This document shows, piece by piece, positions 41,165 through 50,044 of a DNA stretch of 64,000 nt. The notes under the pieces were generated by a model that saw nothing but the letters and a program-made list of their open reading frames with translations, was not told the origin of the DNA and did no database searches. Origin of the DNA: Streptomyces sp. SLBN-31 (GTDB taxonomy: Bacteria; Actinomycetota; Actinomycetes; Streptomycetales; Streptomycetaceae); the NCBI RefSeq assembly GCF_006715395.1, contig NZ_VFNC01000001.1:1922001-1986000 (forward strand), in the 5' to 3' direction. A program made the position numbers and the translations under genes. The first letter of the stretch is position 1. Each line of letters opens with the position of its first letter.

Positions 41165-42208
41165 TCAGATCAGCGAAAGTTGGGTCGGTTCGGACACGGC
41201 GGGCTCGGCCGGCTCCGGCTGCCGGATCCGCCGGGGCATGCCCGCACGCGCGGGGCCGATCCCGTACTCCTGGGCCAGCTCGTGCACCTGACGGGTGATC
41301 CGGCGCTGGTACCACTTCGGGGCGTAGGCGCCGTCCGCGTACAGGCGCTCGTAGCGCGCCACCAGGTGCGGGTGCCGCTGGGCCAGCCAGGCCATGAACC
41401 ACTCGCGGGCGCCCGGGCGCAGGTGCAGCACCAGGGGGGTGACGGAGGTGGCGCCCGAGGCCGCTATGGCCCGCACGGTGGCGCGCAGTTGGCCCGGCTG
41501 GTCGCTCAGGAACGGCAGCACCGGAGCCATCAGCACGCCGCACCCGATGCCGTGGTCCGTGAACGCCCGCACCACCTCCAGGCGGCGCTCCGGCGCGGGC
41601 GTGCCGGGCTCCACCGTGCGCCACAGCTCGGGGTCGGTGAAACCGACCGAGACCGAGATACCGACGTCCGTCACCTGGGCCGCCTGCACGATCAGGTCCA
41701 GGTCGCGCAGGATCAGCGTGCCCTTGGTCAGGATCGAGTAGGGGTTCGCATGGTCGCGCAGGGCGGAGAGGATGCCCGGCATCAGGCGGTAGCGGCCCTC
41801 GGCGCGCTGGTAGCAGTCGACGTTGGTGCCCATCGCGATGTGCTCGCCCTGCCAGCGGCGTGAGCCCAGCTGGCGGCGCAGCAGCTCCGGGGCGTTCACC
41901 TTGACCACGATCTGGGAGTCGAAGTCGAGCCCCGAGTCGAGGTCCAGATAGGTGTGCGTCTTGCGGGCGAAGCAGTACACGCACGCGTGCGAGCACCCCC
42001 GGTAGGGGTTGACCGTCCACTCGAAGGGCATCCGCGAGGCGCCCGGCACCCGGTTCAGGATCGAGCGGGCCCGCACCTCGTGGAAGGTGATCCCGCGGAA
42101 CTCCGGCGTGTCGAAGGTCCTGCTCACGACCGCGTCCGCGCCGAACAGCGCGGCGTCGGCCGCCCGGCTGTGGCCGCCGGACTCCACTGTGAGGTTCTCC
42201 CAGCGCAT
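41165..42208 (-). CDS. Rv2578c-type radical SAM protein
   Basis: 347 residues. Radical SAM cluster motif RGCSHACVYCFARK (CxxxCxxC) near residue 73. ESRAL-like features of the SplB-related group follow: ILTKGTLILRDLDLI, VGISVSVGFTD, GIGCGVLMAPVLP. The C-terminal part is variable. Distantly related to spore photoproduct lyase, but the reaction is not known. A LexA-box-like sequence lies 31-46 bp before the start codon (separate entry), matching a DNA-damage role. Confidence 0.88.
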   Translation of the reverse strand: MRWENLTVESGGHSRAADAALFGADAVVSRTFDTPEFRGITFHEVRARSILNRVPGASRMPFEWTVNPYRGCSHACVYCFARKTHTYLDLDSGLDFDSQIVVKVNAPELLRRQLGSRRWQGEHIAMGTNVDCYQRAEGRYRLMPGILSALRDHANPYSILTKGTLILRDLDLIVQAAQVTDVGISVSVGFTDPELWRTVEPGTPAPERRLEVVRAFTDHGIGCGVLMAPVLPFLSDQPGQLRATVRAIAASGATSVTPLVLHLRPGAREWFMAWLAQRHPHLVARYERLYADGAYAPKWYQRRITRQVHELAQEYGIGPARAGMPRRIRQPEPAEPAVSEPTQLSLI

Positions 42209-42238
42209 GACGCCTCCTCGGTGCCGCTACCCCGAGAG

Positions 42239-42254
42239 TGAAACACGTGTTCGA
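42239..42254 (-). promoter_or_regulatory. LexA/SOS-box-like site
   Basis: On the minus strand the sequence reads TCGAACACGTGTTTCA, matching the actinobacterial SOS box TCGAAC-N4-GTTYGA at every defined position except one. It lies just upstream of the radical SAM start, so LexA bound there would repress it. From memory, mycobacterial Rv2578c is among genes with such sites. I could not verify that here. Confidence 0.6.
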
Positions 42255-42398
42255 ATTATCGTGCAAGGCCTGTTTCTGATCGCTTCCGACGCCCTCGAGA
42301 CGCCTCCGTGGCGACCTGCGCCACCCCGATTTGGGTGGTCGTGGGCGGGGGTGGTTGGCTTGCCCCAACCCCGAGAACGCAAGCCCTGGAGGAAATCG

Positions 42399-42842
42399 AT
42401 GGCGCAGGTCGAGGCCACTACTGAGCGGGTCGTCGCGGCGGACGCGGAGAAGGTGTTCGACGCCCTCGCCGACTACAGCGGCACGCGCGCGAAGCTGCTG
42501 CCCGAGCACTTCAGCGAGTACGAGGTGCGCGAGGGCGGCGACGGCGAGGGCACCCTCGTCCACTGGAAGCTCCAGGCCACCAGCAAGCGCGTCCGCGACT
42601 GCCTCCTGGAGGTCACCGAGCCCACCGACGGGCAGCTCGTGGAGAAGGACCGCAACTCCTCCATGGTCACCACCTGGACGGTCACCCCCGCGGGCGAGGG
42701 CAGCTCCCGTGTGGTCGTCACCACCGTGTGGAACGGCGCCGGCGGCATCGGCGGCTTCTTCGAGAAGACCTTCGCGCCCAAGGGCCTCGGCCGTATCTAC
42801 GACGCGGTGCTCGCGAAGCTCGCCGCCGAGGTGGAGAAGTAA
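42399..42842 (+). CDS. SRPBCC-family (START-like) protein
   Basis: 147 residues, ATG after TGGAGGAA. START/polyketide-cyclase-like fold: VEATTERVVAADAEKVFDALADYSG, VHWKLQATSKRVRDCLLEV and a long C-terminal helix GIGGFFEKTFAPKGLGRIYDAVLAKLAAEV. The fold binds hydrophobic ligands in a deep cavity. The function cannot be stated. It is divergent from the radical SAM gene; the SOS-like box at 42239 is 145 bp upstream of its start, so joint regulation is possible but weak. Confidence 0.85.
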   Translation: MAQVEATTERVVAADAEKVFDALADYSGTRAKLLPEHFSEYEVREGGDGEGTLVHWKLQATSKRVRDCLLEVTEPTDGQLVEKDRNSSMVTTWTVTPAGEGSSRVVVTTVWNGAGGIGGFFEKTFAPKGLGRIYDAVLAKLAAEVEK

Positions 42843-42884
42843 GTCGGCGGTGAACGGGGGGCGTTGCCCCTCGTGGCTCCCGGC

Positions 42885-42902
42885 ACCGGTGCTCTCACCG
42901 GT
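42885..42902 (+). terminator. Terminator after the SRPBCC gene
   Basis: Perfect 7-bp arms ACCGGTG and CACCGGT with a CTCT loop, 42 bp after the stop. The second arm is followed by TTGAG. The stem is short, so confidence is moderate. Confidence 0.55.
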
Positions 42903-43010
42903 TTGAGTGGATCTCCGCTCGGCGTGCCCGCATTCCGTAACTCGCCGCGTTTGCTCGCAGTTGTCGCTTACGCGGGAATTGTGCGGCAGGCGCGACGAGG
43001 GGAGCGGTAC

Positions 43011-45389
43011 GTGGGCGGGACCACTCTGGCGCACGAGGAGGCGGCGCCCGCGCGGACCGATGCCCCGGCACCGGCGGCGACGGCCGAACTGAGCCCGCGC
43101 CGGGTGCGGTTGGTCTTCCTCGGGCTGATGCCGGCGCTGCTGCTCGCCGCCCTGGAGCAGATGATCGTCGCCACCGCGCTGCCCCGTATCGTCGGTGAGC
43201 TGCACGGCCTCGACCGGATGTCCTGGGCGATCACCGCCTACCTGCTCACGGCCACGGTCGGACTGCCGGTCTACGGCAAGCTCGGCGACCTCCTCGGCCG
43301 CAAGGGCGTCTTCCAGTTCGCCATCGTCGTCTTCGTGATCGGAGCCGGACTCGCCGGCCGCGCGCAGTCCATGGACCAGCTGATCGCCTTCCGAGCCGTC
43401 CAGGGCGTCGGCGCGGGCGGCCTGATGACCGGCGTGCAGGCGATCATCGCGGACATCGTGCCGCCGAGGCGGCGCGGCCGCTTCATGGGACTCATCGGCG
43501 CTGCCTTCGGGCTCGCGTCGGTCGCCGGCCCTCTGCTGGGCGGCTACTTCACCGACCACCTCTCCTGGAGGTGGTGCTTCTACTTCAACGTCCCCTTCGG
43601 ACTCGTCACCCTCGTCGTCGTCACCGCCGTACTCAAACTGCCGAAGCCGCGAGGCCGACGGTCCATCGACGTCACGGGCGCCCTGCTGCTGACCGCGGTC
43701 TCCACCTGCCTGGTACTGCTGACCAGTTGGGGCGGCACCGAGTACGCGTGGCGCTCGCGGACGATCCTCGGCCTGGGCGCCGGGGCCGCGGTCGCCGCCG
43801 TCCTCTTCCTCGTGGCCGAGCACTTCGCCGCCGAACCCCTCATCCCGCTCAGGCTGTTCAGGGACCCCGTCTTCGTCGTCACCGGCCTGGTCGGCCTGGT
43901 GACCGGGGTGGCGCTGTTCGGCGCGGCCGGCTACCTGCCGACGTACCTGCAGATGGTCGACGGGGCCGGCGCCACCGAGTCGGGTCTGCTCATGCTGCCC
44001 ATGATGGGCGGCATCGTGGGCGCATCCGTCGTCTGCGGCCGGCTCATCAGCCACACCGGGCGTTACAAGGCCTGTCCCGTGCTCGGCAGCGCCGTCTCCT
44101 GCGTCGGCATGTGGCTGCTGTCCCGCCTCCAGGCCGACACGCCCCGGCTGCAGTACAGCCTCTGGATGACCGTCCTCGGCGCCGGCATCGGCATGGTGAT
44201 GCCGGTCCTGATCCTCGCCGTGCAGAACTCCGTGCGCCCCGTGGACCTCGGCACGGCGACCAGCGCGAACAACTACTTCCGGCAGATCGGCGGCAGTGTC
44301 GGCGCCGCGGTCTTCGGCACCCTCTTCGCCGGCCGGCTCGCCGACGCGCTCGACGAACGCCTCCCCACGGGCGCGGGCGCCCGGCTCCCCGACCCGCAGT
44401 CCCTCACCCCGCAGCTCGTGCATGCGCTGCCCGCACCTCTGCGGGAGGACTACATCCGGGCGTACGCCGACGCCATGCCCCGCATCTTCCTCTATCTCGT
44501 CCCGGTGCTCGCCCTCGGTGTGCTCTTCGCCTTCTTCCTCAAGGAGAAACCACTGGTGTCCCACAACGCAGCCGAAACGGACCCGGCGACCGCGGACGCC
44601 AGGGTCCCGCGGGTCCGCTCGCCGCACATGGGCGGCATCCCCGTCTGCGGCACGGTGCAGCACTCCGACGGGACCGGTGTGGCCCGCGCGGCGCTCACCC
44701 TGATCGACGTGACCGGGCAGCAGATCGGCCGGGGCGCGAGCGGCGAGGACGGCCGGTACGCGCTGTCCACGCCCGGCACGGGCTCGTACGTGCTCATCGC
44801 CGCCGCGGGCGGCCACCAGCCCCAGGCCGTCACCGTCACCGTCGGCGAGCGCCCCGTCGAGCTGGACATCGTCCTGGGCGGCGCCGGACGCCTCGCCGGC
44901 CAGGTGCGCACCGCCGACGGGACACCCGTACCGGACGCCACGGTCACCCTCACCAACGTGCACGGCGAGGTCGTCGCCACCACCCGCAGCGGACGCGAGG
45001 GCGGTTACCTCGTCACCGAACTCGTCGCCGGCGAGTACACCCTGGCCGCCAGCGCCTACACCTACCGCCCGGTCGCGCTCCCGGTCACCGTCCAGGCCGC
45101 CCGCGAGACCCGCCAGGACATCGAACTGGCCGGCGGCGCGCTGCTGCGCGGCACCGTCCGCGCGAGCGGCGGACGGCTCGTGGAGGACGCGCGCGTGACA
45201 CTGCTCGACGCGGCGGGGAACGTCGTCGACTCGCTCACCACCGGAGCGGACGGCACCTTCCGCTTCGTCGACCTGGCGACCGGCGAGTACACCGTCATCG
45301 CCTCGGGTTACCCGCCGGTCGCCACCGTGCTCCAGGTGGCCGGCGGCGGCCGTACCGAGCGCGACCTGCAGCTGGGCCACGAGGACTGA
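43011..45389 (+). CDS. DHA2-type MFS drug exporter fused to three carboxypeptidase-regulatory-like domains
   Basis: 792 residues from a GTG six bases after GAGGGGAG. Residues about 35-525 are a 14-helix DHA2 (EmrB/QacA) exporter: [18 protein letters not shown] (motif D1), [12 protein letters not shown] (motif A), [18 protein letters not shown] (motif B), [20 protein letters not shown] (motif C) and the final helix near 515. From about 540 to the end come three repeats of about 80 residues. Each runs GxVxxxDGxPVxxAxVTLxD, GRYxL / GxYxV and GEYTLxASAY, as in Cna-B/CarbopepD_reg beta-sandwiches. The exporter substrate is unknown. These domains are normally extracellular, yet a 14-helix transporter should end in the cytoplasm. 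Confidence 0.9.
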   Translation: MGGTTLAHEEAAPARTDAPAPAATAELSPRRVRLVFLGLMPALLLAALEQMIVATALPRIVGELHGLDRMSWAITAYLLTATVGLPVYGKLGDLLGRKGVFQFAIVVFVIGAGLAGRAQSMDQLIAFRAVQGVGAGGLMTGVQAIIADIVPPRRRGRFMGLIGAAFGLASVAGPLLGGYFTDHLSWRWCFYFNVPFGLVTLVVVTAVLKLPKPRGRRSIDVTGALLLTAVSTCLVLLTSWGGTEYAWRSRTILGLGAGAAVAAVLFLVAEHFAAEPLIPLRLFRDPVFVVTGLVGLVTGVALFGAAGYLPTYLQMVDGAGATESGLLMLPMMGGIVGASVVCGRLISHTGRYKACPVLGSAVSCVGMWLLSRLQADTPRLQYSLWMTVLGAGIGMVMPVLILAVQNSVRPVDLGTATSANNYFRQIGGSVGAAVFGTLFAGRLADALDERLPTGAGARLPDPQSLTPQLVHALPAPLREDYIRAYADAMPRIFLYLVPVLALGVLFAFFLKEKPLVSHNAAETDPATADARVPRVRSPHMGGIPVCGTVQHSDGTGVARAALTLIDVTGQQIGRGASGEDGRYALSTPGTGSYVLIAAAGGHQPQAVTVTVGERPVELDIVLGGAGRLAGQVRTADGTPVPDATVTLTNVHGEVVATTRSGREGGYLVTELVAGEYTLAASAYTYRPVALPVTVQAARETRQDIELAGGALLRGTVRASGGRLVEDARVTLLDAAGNVVDSLTTGADGTFRFVDLATGEYTVIASGYPPVATVLQVAGGGRTERDLQLGHED

Positions 45390-45534
45390 CCGGGCCCCGG
45401 TGTGCGCCCCCCGCGCGCGGGCAGTCGCGCCGGGCATCAATTCGCGCATTGCCGCACACCGCCACCGGCGGGAGCCGTACGGTGGAGCAGGCGGCACAGA
45501 TCTTGCCGAGCCATGGGGAGAGAGGGCCTGGGCC

Positions 45535-48036
45535 ATGGAAAGTGGCGCTGACCGTGGCACCGAGAGGGACACACCTCCCAGCCTCGGAACCGGGAACGGC
45601 GCGGCGGACGGCCATGGCGCGACCGGCCGGGTCCCGCTGGCCGTGGTCGTCGTGGACCGCGGCGGCCTCGTCTCCCACTGGAGCACCGGCGCACGCCGTC
45701 TGTTCGGCGTCCCCAAGGAGGAGGCGATCGGCCGCGCGGCCGTCGACCTGCTGCCGGTCTCCGGCGTGCTGCCCGAGGAGGAGGACATCCCGGAGTACGG
45801 GGCGTTCGCGGCCTACGACGGACTCGGCCCCGGCCTCGAGTCGTCGCTGGACGGCAGGTTCTCCTACCCGGCAGCGGGCCGCGCCCGCCTGACCGTCCCC
45901 GGGCGGGGCGAGCCGGGCCGCGTCGACGTGCTGTGGTGGGCGTACCCACTGGTGGGCCCCGGCCGGGAGCGGCTGCTCGTGCTCGCCGCCGACACCGCGC
46001 GGCTCCACCGGGACGAACCCGACGACGACCCGGCCTTCGAACGGATCGCGCCCGGCTTCGCCCTGCACACCGACTTCCCCGGGGCCGAGGAGCTGGCAGG
46101 TCGGCTGCCCGAGATCCTGCCCAGCATGAGCGTCGGCGAGAGCGCCCGGATCGTCGCGCAGGTCCTCGAACTGGGCTACCCCGTACTGGAGTTCAGCCAG
46201 AACGACCGGGTGCCCGTCACCCCCGACTGGGGTGTGCCCCGGCGCGCGCAGCGCCGGGCCCGCCGCGAGCGCGCCGCGCGCGCCGTCGCCGAAGGATTAC
46301 CGATACCGCGGGAACTCGCCGACGACGGCGAGGACCTGGAGTACGCCGCCGTACGCGAGCGCCTGGAGTTCCTCAACGAGGTCAGTGGCCGCATCGGCAC
46401 CTCCCTCGACCTGGCCACGACGATCCTCGAGGTCAGCCGTGCCGTCGTACCCCGCTTCACCGACGTCGCCGGCACCTATCTGCGCGAACAGGTCGTCGCC
46501 GGCGAGGGGTTCCCCGAGGGCATCCCCGACACCACCACCATGTGGCACCGGGTGGCCGTGGAACACACCGACGAGCCGGGCCGCTGGGACGACGTCGTGC
46601 CGGTCGGCGAGGCCATGCCCTTCCCGGCGCACACACCGTTCTTCCAGTGCATGACCACCGGCGAGCCCGTCCTGGTGCCGCGCATCAGCGAGGAGATGGG
46701 CCACGCCATCGCCTCGCAGTTCGAGAAGCGGGACATCCGGCCGCTGATCAACCACCGGTCGATGCTGGTCGTACCCCTGAAGGCACGCAACGTCGTCCTG
46801 GGCTTCATGATCCTGCTGCGTCACCCGGAGCGGCCCGTCTTCAACGACATGGACCGCGTCACCGGCGCCGAACTCGCCGCCCGCGCGGGCCTCGTGCTCG
46901 ACAACGCGCGCATGTACACCTACCAGGAGAGCGTCGCCGAGACCCTCCAGGACAGCATGCTGCCGCACATCCCGCCGCGCATGCCGGGCTGCGACATCGC
47001 CACCCGCTACCTGCCCGGTACCCTGCTGGGACGCGTCGGCGGCGACTGGTTCGACTCCGTGAAACTGCCCGGCGCCCGCACCGCCCTGGTCGTCGGCGAC
47101 GTCATGGGCCACGGCCTCAACTCGGCCGCGATGATGGGCCAGTTGCGTACCGCCGTGCAGACCATGGCCGCCCTCGACCTGCCGCCCGCCCAGCTCCTGC
47201 GCAACCTCGACGACCTCGCCCAGCGCCTCGGCGACAACTACCTCGCGACCTGTCTGTACGCCGTCTACGACCCGATCGCGAGCGAACTGCACCTCGCCAA
47301 CGCCGGACACATCCCGCCGGTGCTGGTGCGGGCCGAGGACGGCCGCAGCGAGCTGCTCGATCTGCCGACCGGCGCGCCCATCGGCGTCGGCGGGGTGCCG
47401 TTCGAGGCGGTACGCGTGCGCGTGGAGCCCGGCGACCGGATCGTGATGTGCACCGACGGGCTGGTCGAGGTGCGCGGCGAGGACATCGGCGTGGGCCTGG
47501 CGACCCTCAGCGAGTCCGCGGCCCACCCGGCCGCGTCGATGGACGACGCCTGCGACGCCATCATCCGCGCCCTCGCCGCGACCTTCTCGGCAGCGGGCCG
47601 CGGCGGCCGCAAGGACGACGTCGCCCTCCTGATGGCCCGGCTCAACGGCATCGACGCCGACGACGTCGCCGAGTGGCGGCTCTCCCTCGACCCGGTCGAG
47701 GTCTCACGCGCGCGTGCCGTGGTCCGCGAACAGCTCTACGACTGGGGGCTGGCCGAACTCGCCGCCCAGACCGAGCTGTTGGTGAGCGAACTCGTCACCA
47801 ACGCCGTACGGCACTCCCACCGCCGGCCGGTCCTGCTGCGTCTGGTCCGCGGCGACACCCTGCTGTGCGAAGTGGACGACGACGACCACGAACTGCCGAC
47901 CCTCCTCAGCGCCGGACCGGGCGACGACTCCGGGCGCGGACTGCGCGTGGTGAGCACCCTCGCGCGCGAGTGGGGCACCAGCCGTACGACGACCGGCAAG
48001 ACCGTGTGGTTCGAGCTGACACTGCCCCGGCGCTGA
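45535..48036 (+). CDS. PAS-GAF-SpoIIE phosphatase-HATPase regulator with a TTA codon
   Basis: 833 residues, ATG after GGGGAGAGAGGG. Domains in order: PAS (about 30-160; WSTGARRLFGVPKEEAIGRAAVDLLP), GAF (about 285-450; SLDLATTILEVSRAVVPRF), PP2C/SpoIIE phosphatase (about 470-700; GRVGGDWFDSVKLPG, VGDVMGHGLNSAAMMGQLRTAV, MCTDGLVEVRGEDIG, GGRKDDVALLMARL) with the metal-binding Asp residues, and a HATPase_c domain at the end (ELVTNAVRHSH; DDSGRGLRVV), like RsbW anti-sigma kinases. It could both dephosphorylate an anti-anti-sigma factor and act as an anti-sigma kinase. Codon 255 (46297-46299) is TTA, so translation should depend on the bldA tRNA. Confidence 0.93.
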   Translation: MESGADRGTERDTPPSLGTGNGAADGHGATGRVPLAVVVVDRGGLVSHWSTGARRLFGVPKEEAIGRAAVDLLPVSGVLPEEEDIPEYGAFAAYDGLGPGLESSLDGRFSYPAAGRARLTVPGRGEPGRVDVLWWAYPLVGPGRERLLVLAADTARLHRDEPDDDPAFERIAPGFALHTDFPGAEELAGRLPEILPSMSVGESARIVAQVLELGYPVLEFSQNDRVPVTPDWGVPRRAQRRARRERAARAVAEGLPIPRELADDGEDLEYAAVRERLEFLNEVSGRIGTSLDLATTILEVSRAVVPRFTDVAGTYLREQVVAGEGFPEGIPDTTTMWHRVAVEHTDEPGRWDDVVPVGEAMPFPAHTPFFQCMTTGEPVLVPRISEEMGHAIASQFEKRDIRPLINHRSMLVVPLKARNVVLGFMILLRHPERPVFNDMDRVTGAELAARAGLVLDNARMYTYQESVAETLQDSMLPHIPPRMPGCDIATRYLPGTLLGRVGGDWFDSVKLPGARTALVVGDVMGHGLNSAAMMGQLRTAVQTMAALDLPPAQLLRNLDDLAQRLGDNYLATCLYAVYDPIASELHLANAGHIPPVLVRAEDGRSELLDLPTGAPIGVGGVPFEAVRVRVEPGDRIVMCTDGLVEVRGEDIGVGLATLSESAAHPAASMDDACDAIIRALAATFSAAGRGGRKDDVALLMARLNGIDADDVAEWRLSLDPVEVSRARAVVREQLYDWGLAELAAQTELLVSELVTNAVRHSHRRPVLLRLVRGDTLLCEVDDDDHELPTLLSAGPGDDSGRGLRVVSTLAREWGTSRTTTGKTVWFELTLPRR

Positions 48037-48210
48037 CGGCCCACCGGTCACTCACGCACCACAGGACGGCGTGCGTCGCGCCACGGGCGCACAGGTGTCG
48101 AAAGCGGCGTGAAGGAATGCGTCACGCGCTTGTAGCCGTGCCGGGGGCGCGGTAGACCGTACTGGCCCGTCACTCGGGACGGGTTCGCGGCGCACCCTGG
48201 GGAGTCGGAC

Positions 48211-48936
48211 ATGAGTGTGACGAGCAGGTACCGGGAGGCCTGGGAGGGCTTCTGGCGTGAGGCCCCCGAGGACGAGGGGGCCGTCTTCTGGGACGCGGAA
48301 CCGGCCCTGACCGCCGGCGTCCATCTCGGCCTGTTCGCGCCCCATCTGGTCGACTCGGGGTTGGCCATGGTGGACCTGGGCTGCGGCAACGGCACCCAGA
48401 CCCGTTTCCTCGCCGACCGCTTCCGGCACGTGGTGGGCGCCGACCTGTCGCCCGCCGCCGTGGAGCATGCCCGGTACGCCGACCCCGCGGGCCAGGCCAC
48501 CTACCGGGTGCTGGACGCCGTGGAGAAGAACGAGACCGAGGCGCTGCACGCGGAACTCGGCGACGCCAACGTCTACATGCGCGGCGTCCTGCACCAGACC
48601 GAACCCGACGACCGGCAGGCCATGGCGGACGGCATAGCCACGCTCGTGGGCGAGCGGGGGCGTGCCTTCCTCGTCGAGCTGTCCGAGACCGCCAAGCCCG
48701 TCCTGCTGGGCCTGGCGCAGAGCCCCTCCGGCCCGCCGCCCAAGCTGGCACCGGTCTTCCGGCACGGCCTCGCACCCGGTGAGGTCGCCGACGACGACGT
48801 GCCCGGCTATCTGGAGGCGGCCGGCCTCACGGTACTGGCGGCCGGTGAACTGCCCCTCGTCACGACCGAGTTCACCGTCGACGGCACCCGGATCGAGCTG
48901 CCCTCGAAGTGGCTGGTGGCGGGCCGCGCGGGCTGA
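48211..48936 (+). CDS. Class I SAM-dependent methyltransferase
   Basis: 241 residues, ATG behind GGGGAG. The SAM-binding GxGxG loop is MVDLGCGNGTQTRFLADRF (about residues 52-70), followed by the acidic residue end in HVVGADLSPAA. The middle has a DANVYMRGVLHQTE strand. No substrate hint. The N-terminal YREAWEGFWREAPEDEGAVFWD is a common cap helix in this actinobacterial group. It has no evident partner. Confidence 0.88.
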   Translation: MSVTSRYREAWEGFWREAPEDEGAVFWDAEPALTAGVHLGLFAPHLVDSGLAMVDLGCGNGTQTRFLADRFRHVVGADLSPAAVEHARYADPAGQATYRVLDAVEKNETEALHAELGDANVYMRGVLHQTEPDDRQAMADGIATLVGERGRAFLVELSETAKPVLLGLAQSPSGPPPKLAPVFRHGLAPGEVADDDVPGYLEAAGLTVLAAGELPLVTTEFTVDGTRIELPSKWLVAGRAG

Positions 48937-48946
48937 GGGCGCCGCG

Positions 48947-49102
48947 TCAGCGCACCAGTGAGATCCGCGGCGGCCACAGCACATCGCCCGCCATCAGCAG
49001 GCACGGCCCCAGATGCACCGGGCACACGGCCAGCGCCGGCCGCCGGGACGCCGGTCGTCCGCCGCCGGATCGTGCTTCGTCATGGGCCCTCGCCTTCGGC
49101 AT
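48947..49102 (-). CDS. Possible 51-residue protein with CxxH-like motif
   Basis: A short frame starting MPKARAHDEARSGG, from an ATG eight bases after GGGAG, ending 11 bp from the methyltransferase stop (convergent). Codons after the first dozen are GC-rich at the third position. The end CPVHLGPCLLMAGDVLWPPR carries two Cys and a His that could bind metal, and IS-LV-R closes it. Opposite-strand frames of the next gene extend it upstream, but the start here has the better site. Not recognised; may be spurious. Confidence 0.42.
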   Translation of the reverse strand: MPKARAHDEARSGGGRPASRRPALAVCPVHLGPCLLMAGDVLWPPRISLVR

Positions 49103-49210
49103 CGACGGAACTCCCATCCGACGCCGCCGCGCCCGCCGGCGCAACCCGGGGCTCCTCCGAAGCAGCGAGTCCTGGAACCGGACCCGTCCCGGCGCGTAAC
49201 GTGGCGCATC

Positions 49211-50044
49211 ATGAAGATCCTGATCAGCGCCGACATGGAAGGTGCCACGGGCGTCACCTGGCCGGCCGACGTGCTGCCGGGGACACCGCAGTGGGAGCGC
49301 TGCCGCTCGATGTTCACCTCCGACGTGAACGCGGCCGTGCTGGGGTTCTTCGACGGCGGGGCGGACGAGGTCGTCGTCAACGAGGCCCACTGGACCATGC
49401 GCAACCTGCTCCTGGAACGGCTCGACGAGCGGACGCAGATGCTCACCGGACGGCACAAGTCGCTGTCCATGGTGGAGGGCGTGCAGCACGGCGACGTGGA
49501 CGGGATCGCGTTCGTCGGCTACCACGCCGGCGCCGGCGCGGAAGGCGTCCTCGCCCACACCTACCTCGCCAACTCCATCACCGGGGTGTGGCTGAACGAC
49601 GTCAGAGCCAGCGAGGGACTGCTGAACGCGCACGTCGTCGCCGAGTACGGGGTGCCCGTCGTCCTCGTCACCGGCGACGACGTGGCCTGCGAGGACGCCC
49701 TCGGGTACGCGCCGGAGGCGCTGAAGGTCGCCGTCAAGGACCATGTCTCGCGGTACGCGGCCGTGTGCCGCACGCCGGCCAGGACCGCCGCCGACATCCG
49801 CGCCGCGGCCAAGGAGGCGGCCCGGCTGGCGGTCCGTCACGAACCGCTGCGAGCGGGCCCGTTCACCATCGCCCTGGAGTTCGACGCCGAGCATCTCGCC
49901 ATGGCCGCCACCGTCGTGCCCGGCGTGGACCGGATCGGGGAGCGCAAGGTGGCGTACACCAGCGGGACCATGTACGAGGGCATCCGTACCTTCAAGGCGG
50001 TCACCACGATCGTCTCGGCCGCGGTGGAGGAGCAGTATGGCTGA
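49211..50044 (+). CDS. M55-family D-aminopeptidase (DppA-like)
   Basis: 277 residues. The zinc site of DppA is visible: MKILISADMEGATGVTW (Asp8, Glu10), VNEAHWTMRNLL with its His, and VGYHAGAGAEG with another His. The last third has FDAEHLAMAATVVPGVDR and a conserved Tyr/Gly region. DppA hydrolyses D-Ala-D-Ala-like and other D-amino-acid peptides. Start ATG at 49211, the first Met of a conserved strand. Overlaps the M20 gene by 8 bp, opening a run of four coupled peptidase genes. Confidence 0.9.
   Translation: MKILISADMEGATGVTWPADVLPGTPQWERCRSMFTSDVNAAVLGFFDGGADEVVVNEAHWTMRNLLLERLDERTQMLTGRHKSLSMVEGVQHGDVDGIAFVGYHAGAGAEGVLAHTYLANSITGVWLNDVRASEGLLNAHVVAEYGVPVVLVTGDDVACEDALGYAPEALKVAVKDHVSRYAAVCRTPARTAADIRAAAKEAARLAVRHEPLRAGPFTIALEFDAEHLAMAATVVPGVDRIGERKVAYTSGTMYEGIRTFKAVTTIVSAAVEEQYG

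Noticed and set aside
39393..45788. A 2131-codon minus-strand open frame
   Set aside because: It runs antisense across at least five genes with clear family matches on their own frames. Its composition is Arg/Gly/Ala-rich, as expected for a high-GC shadow frame.
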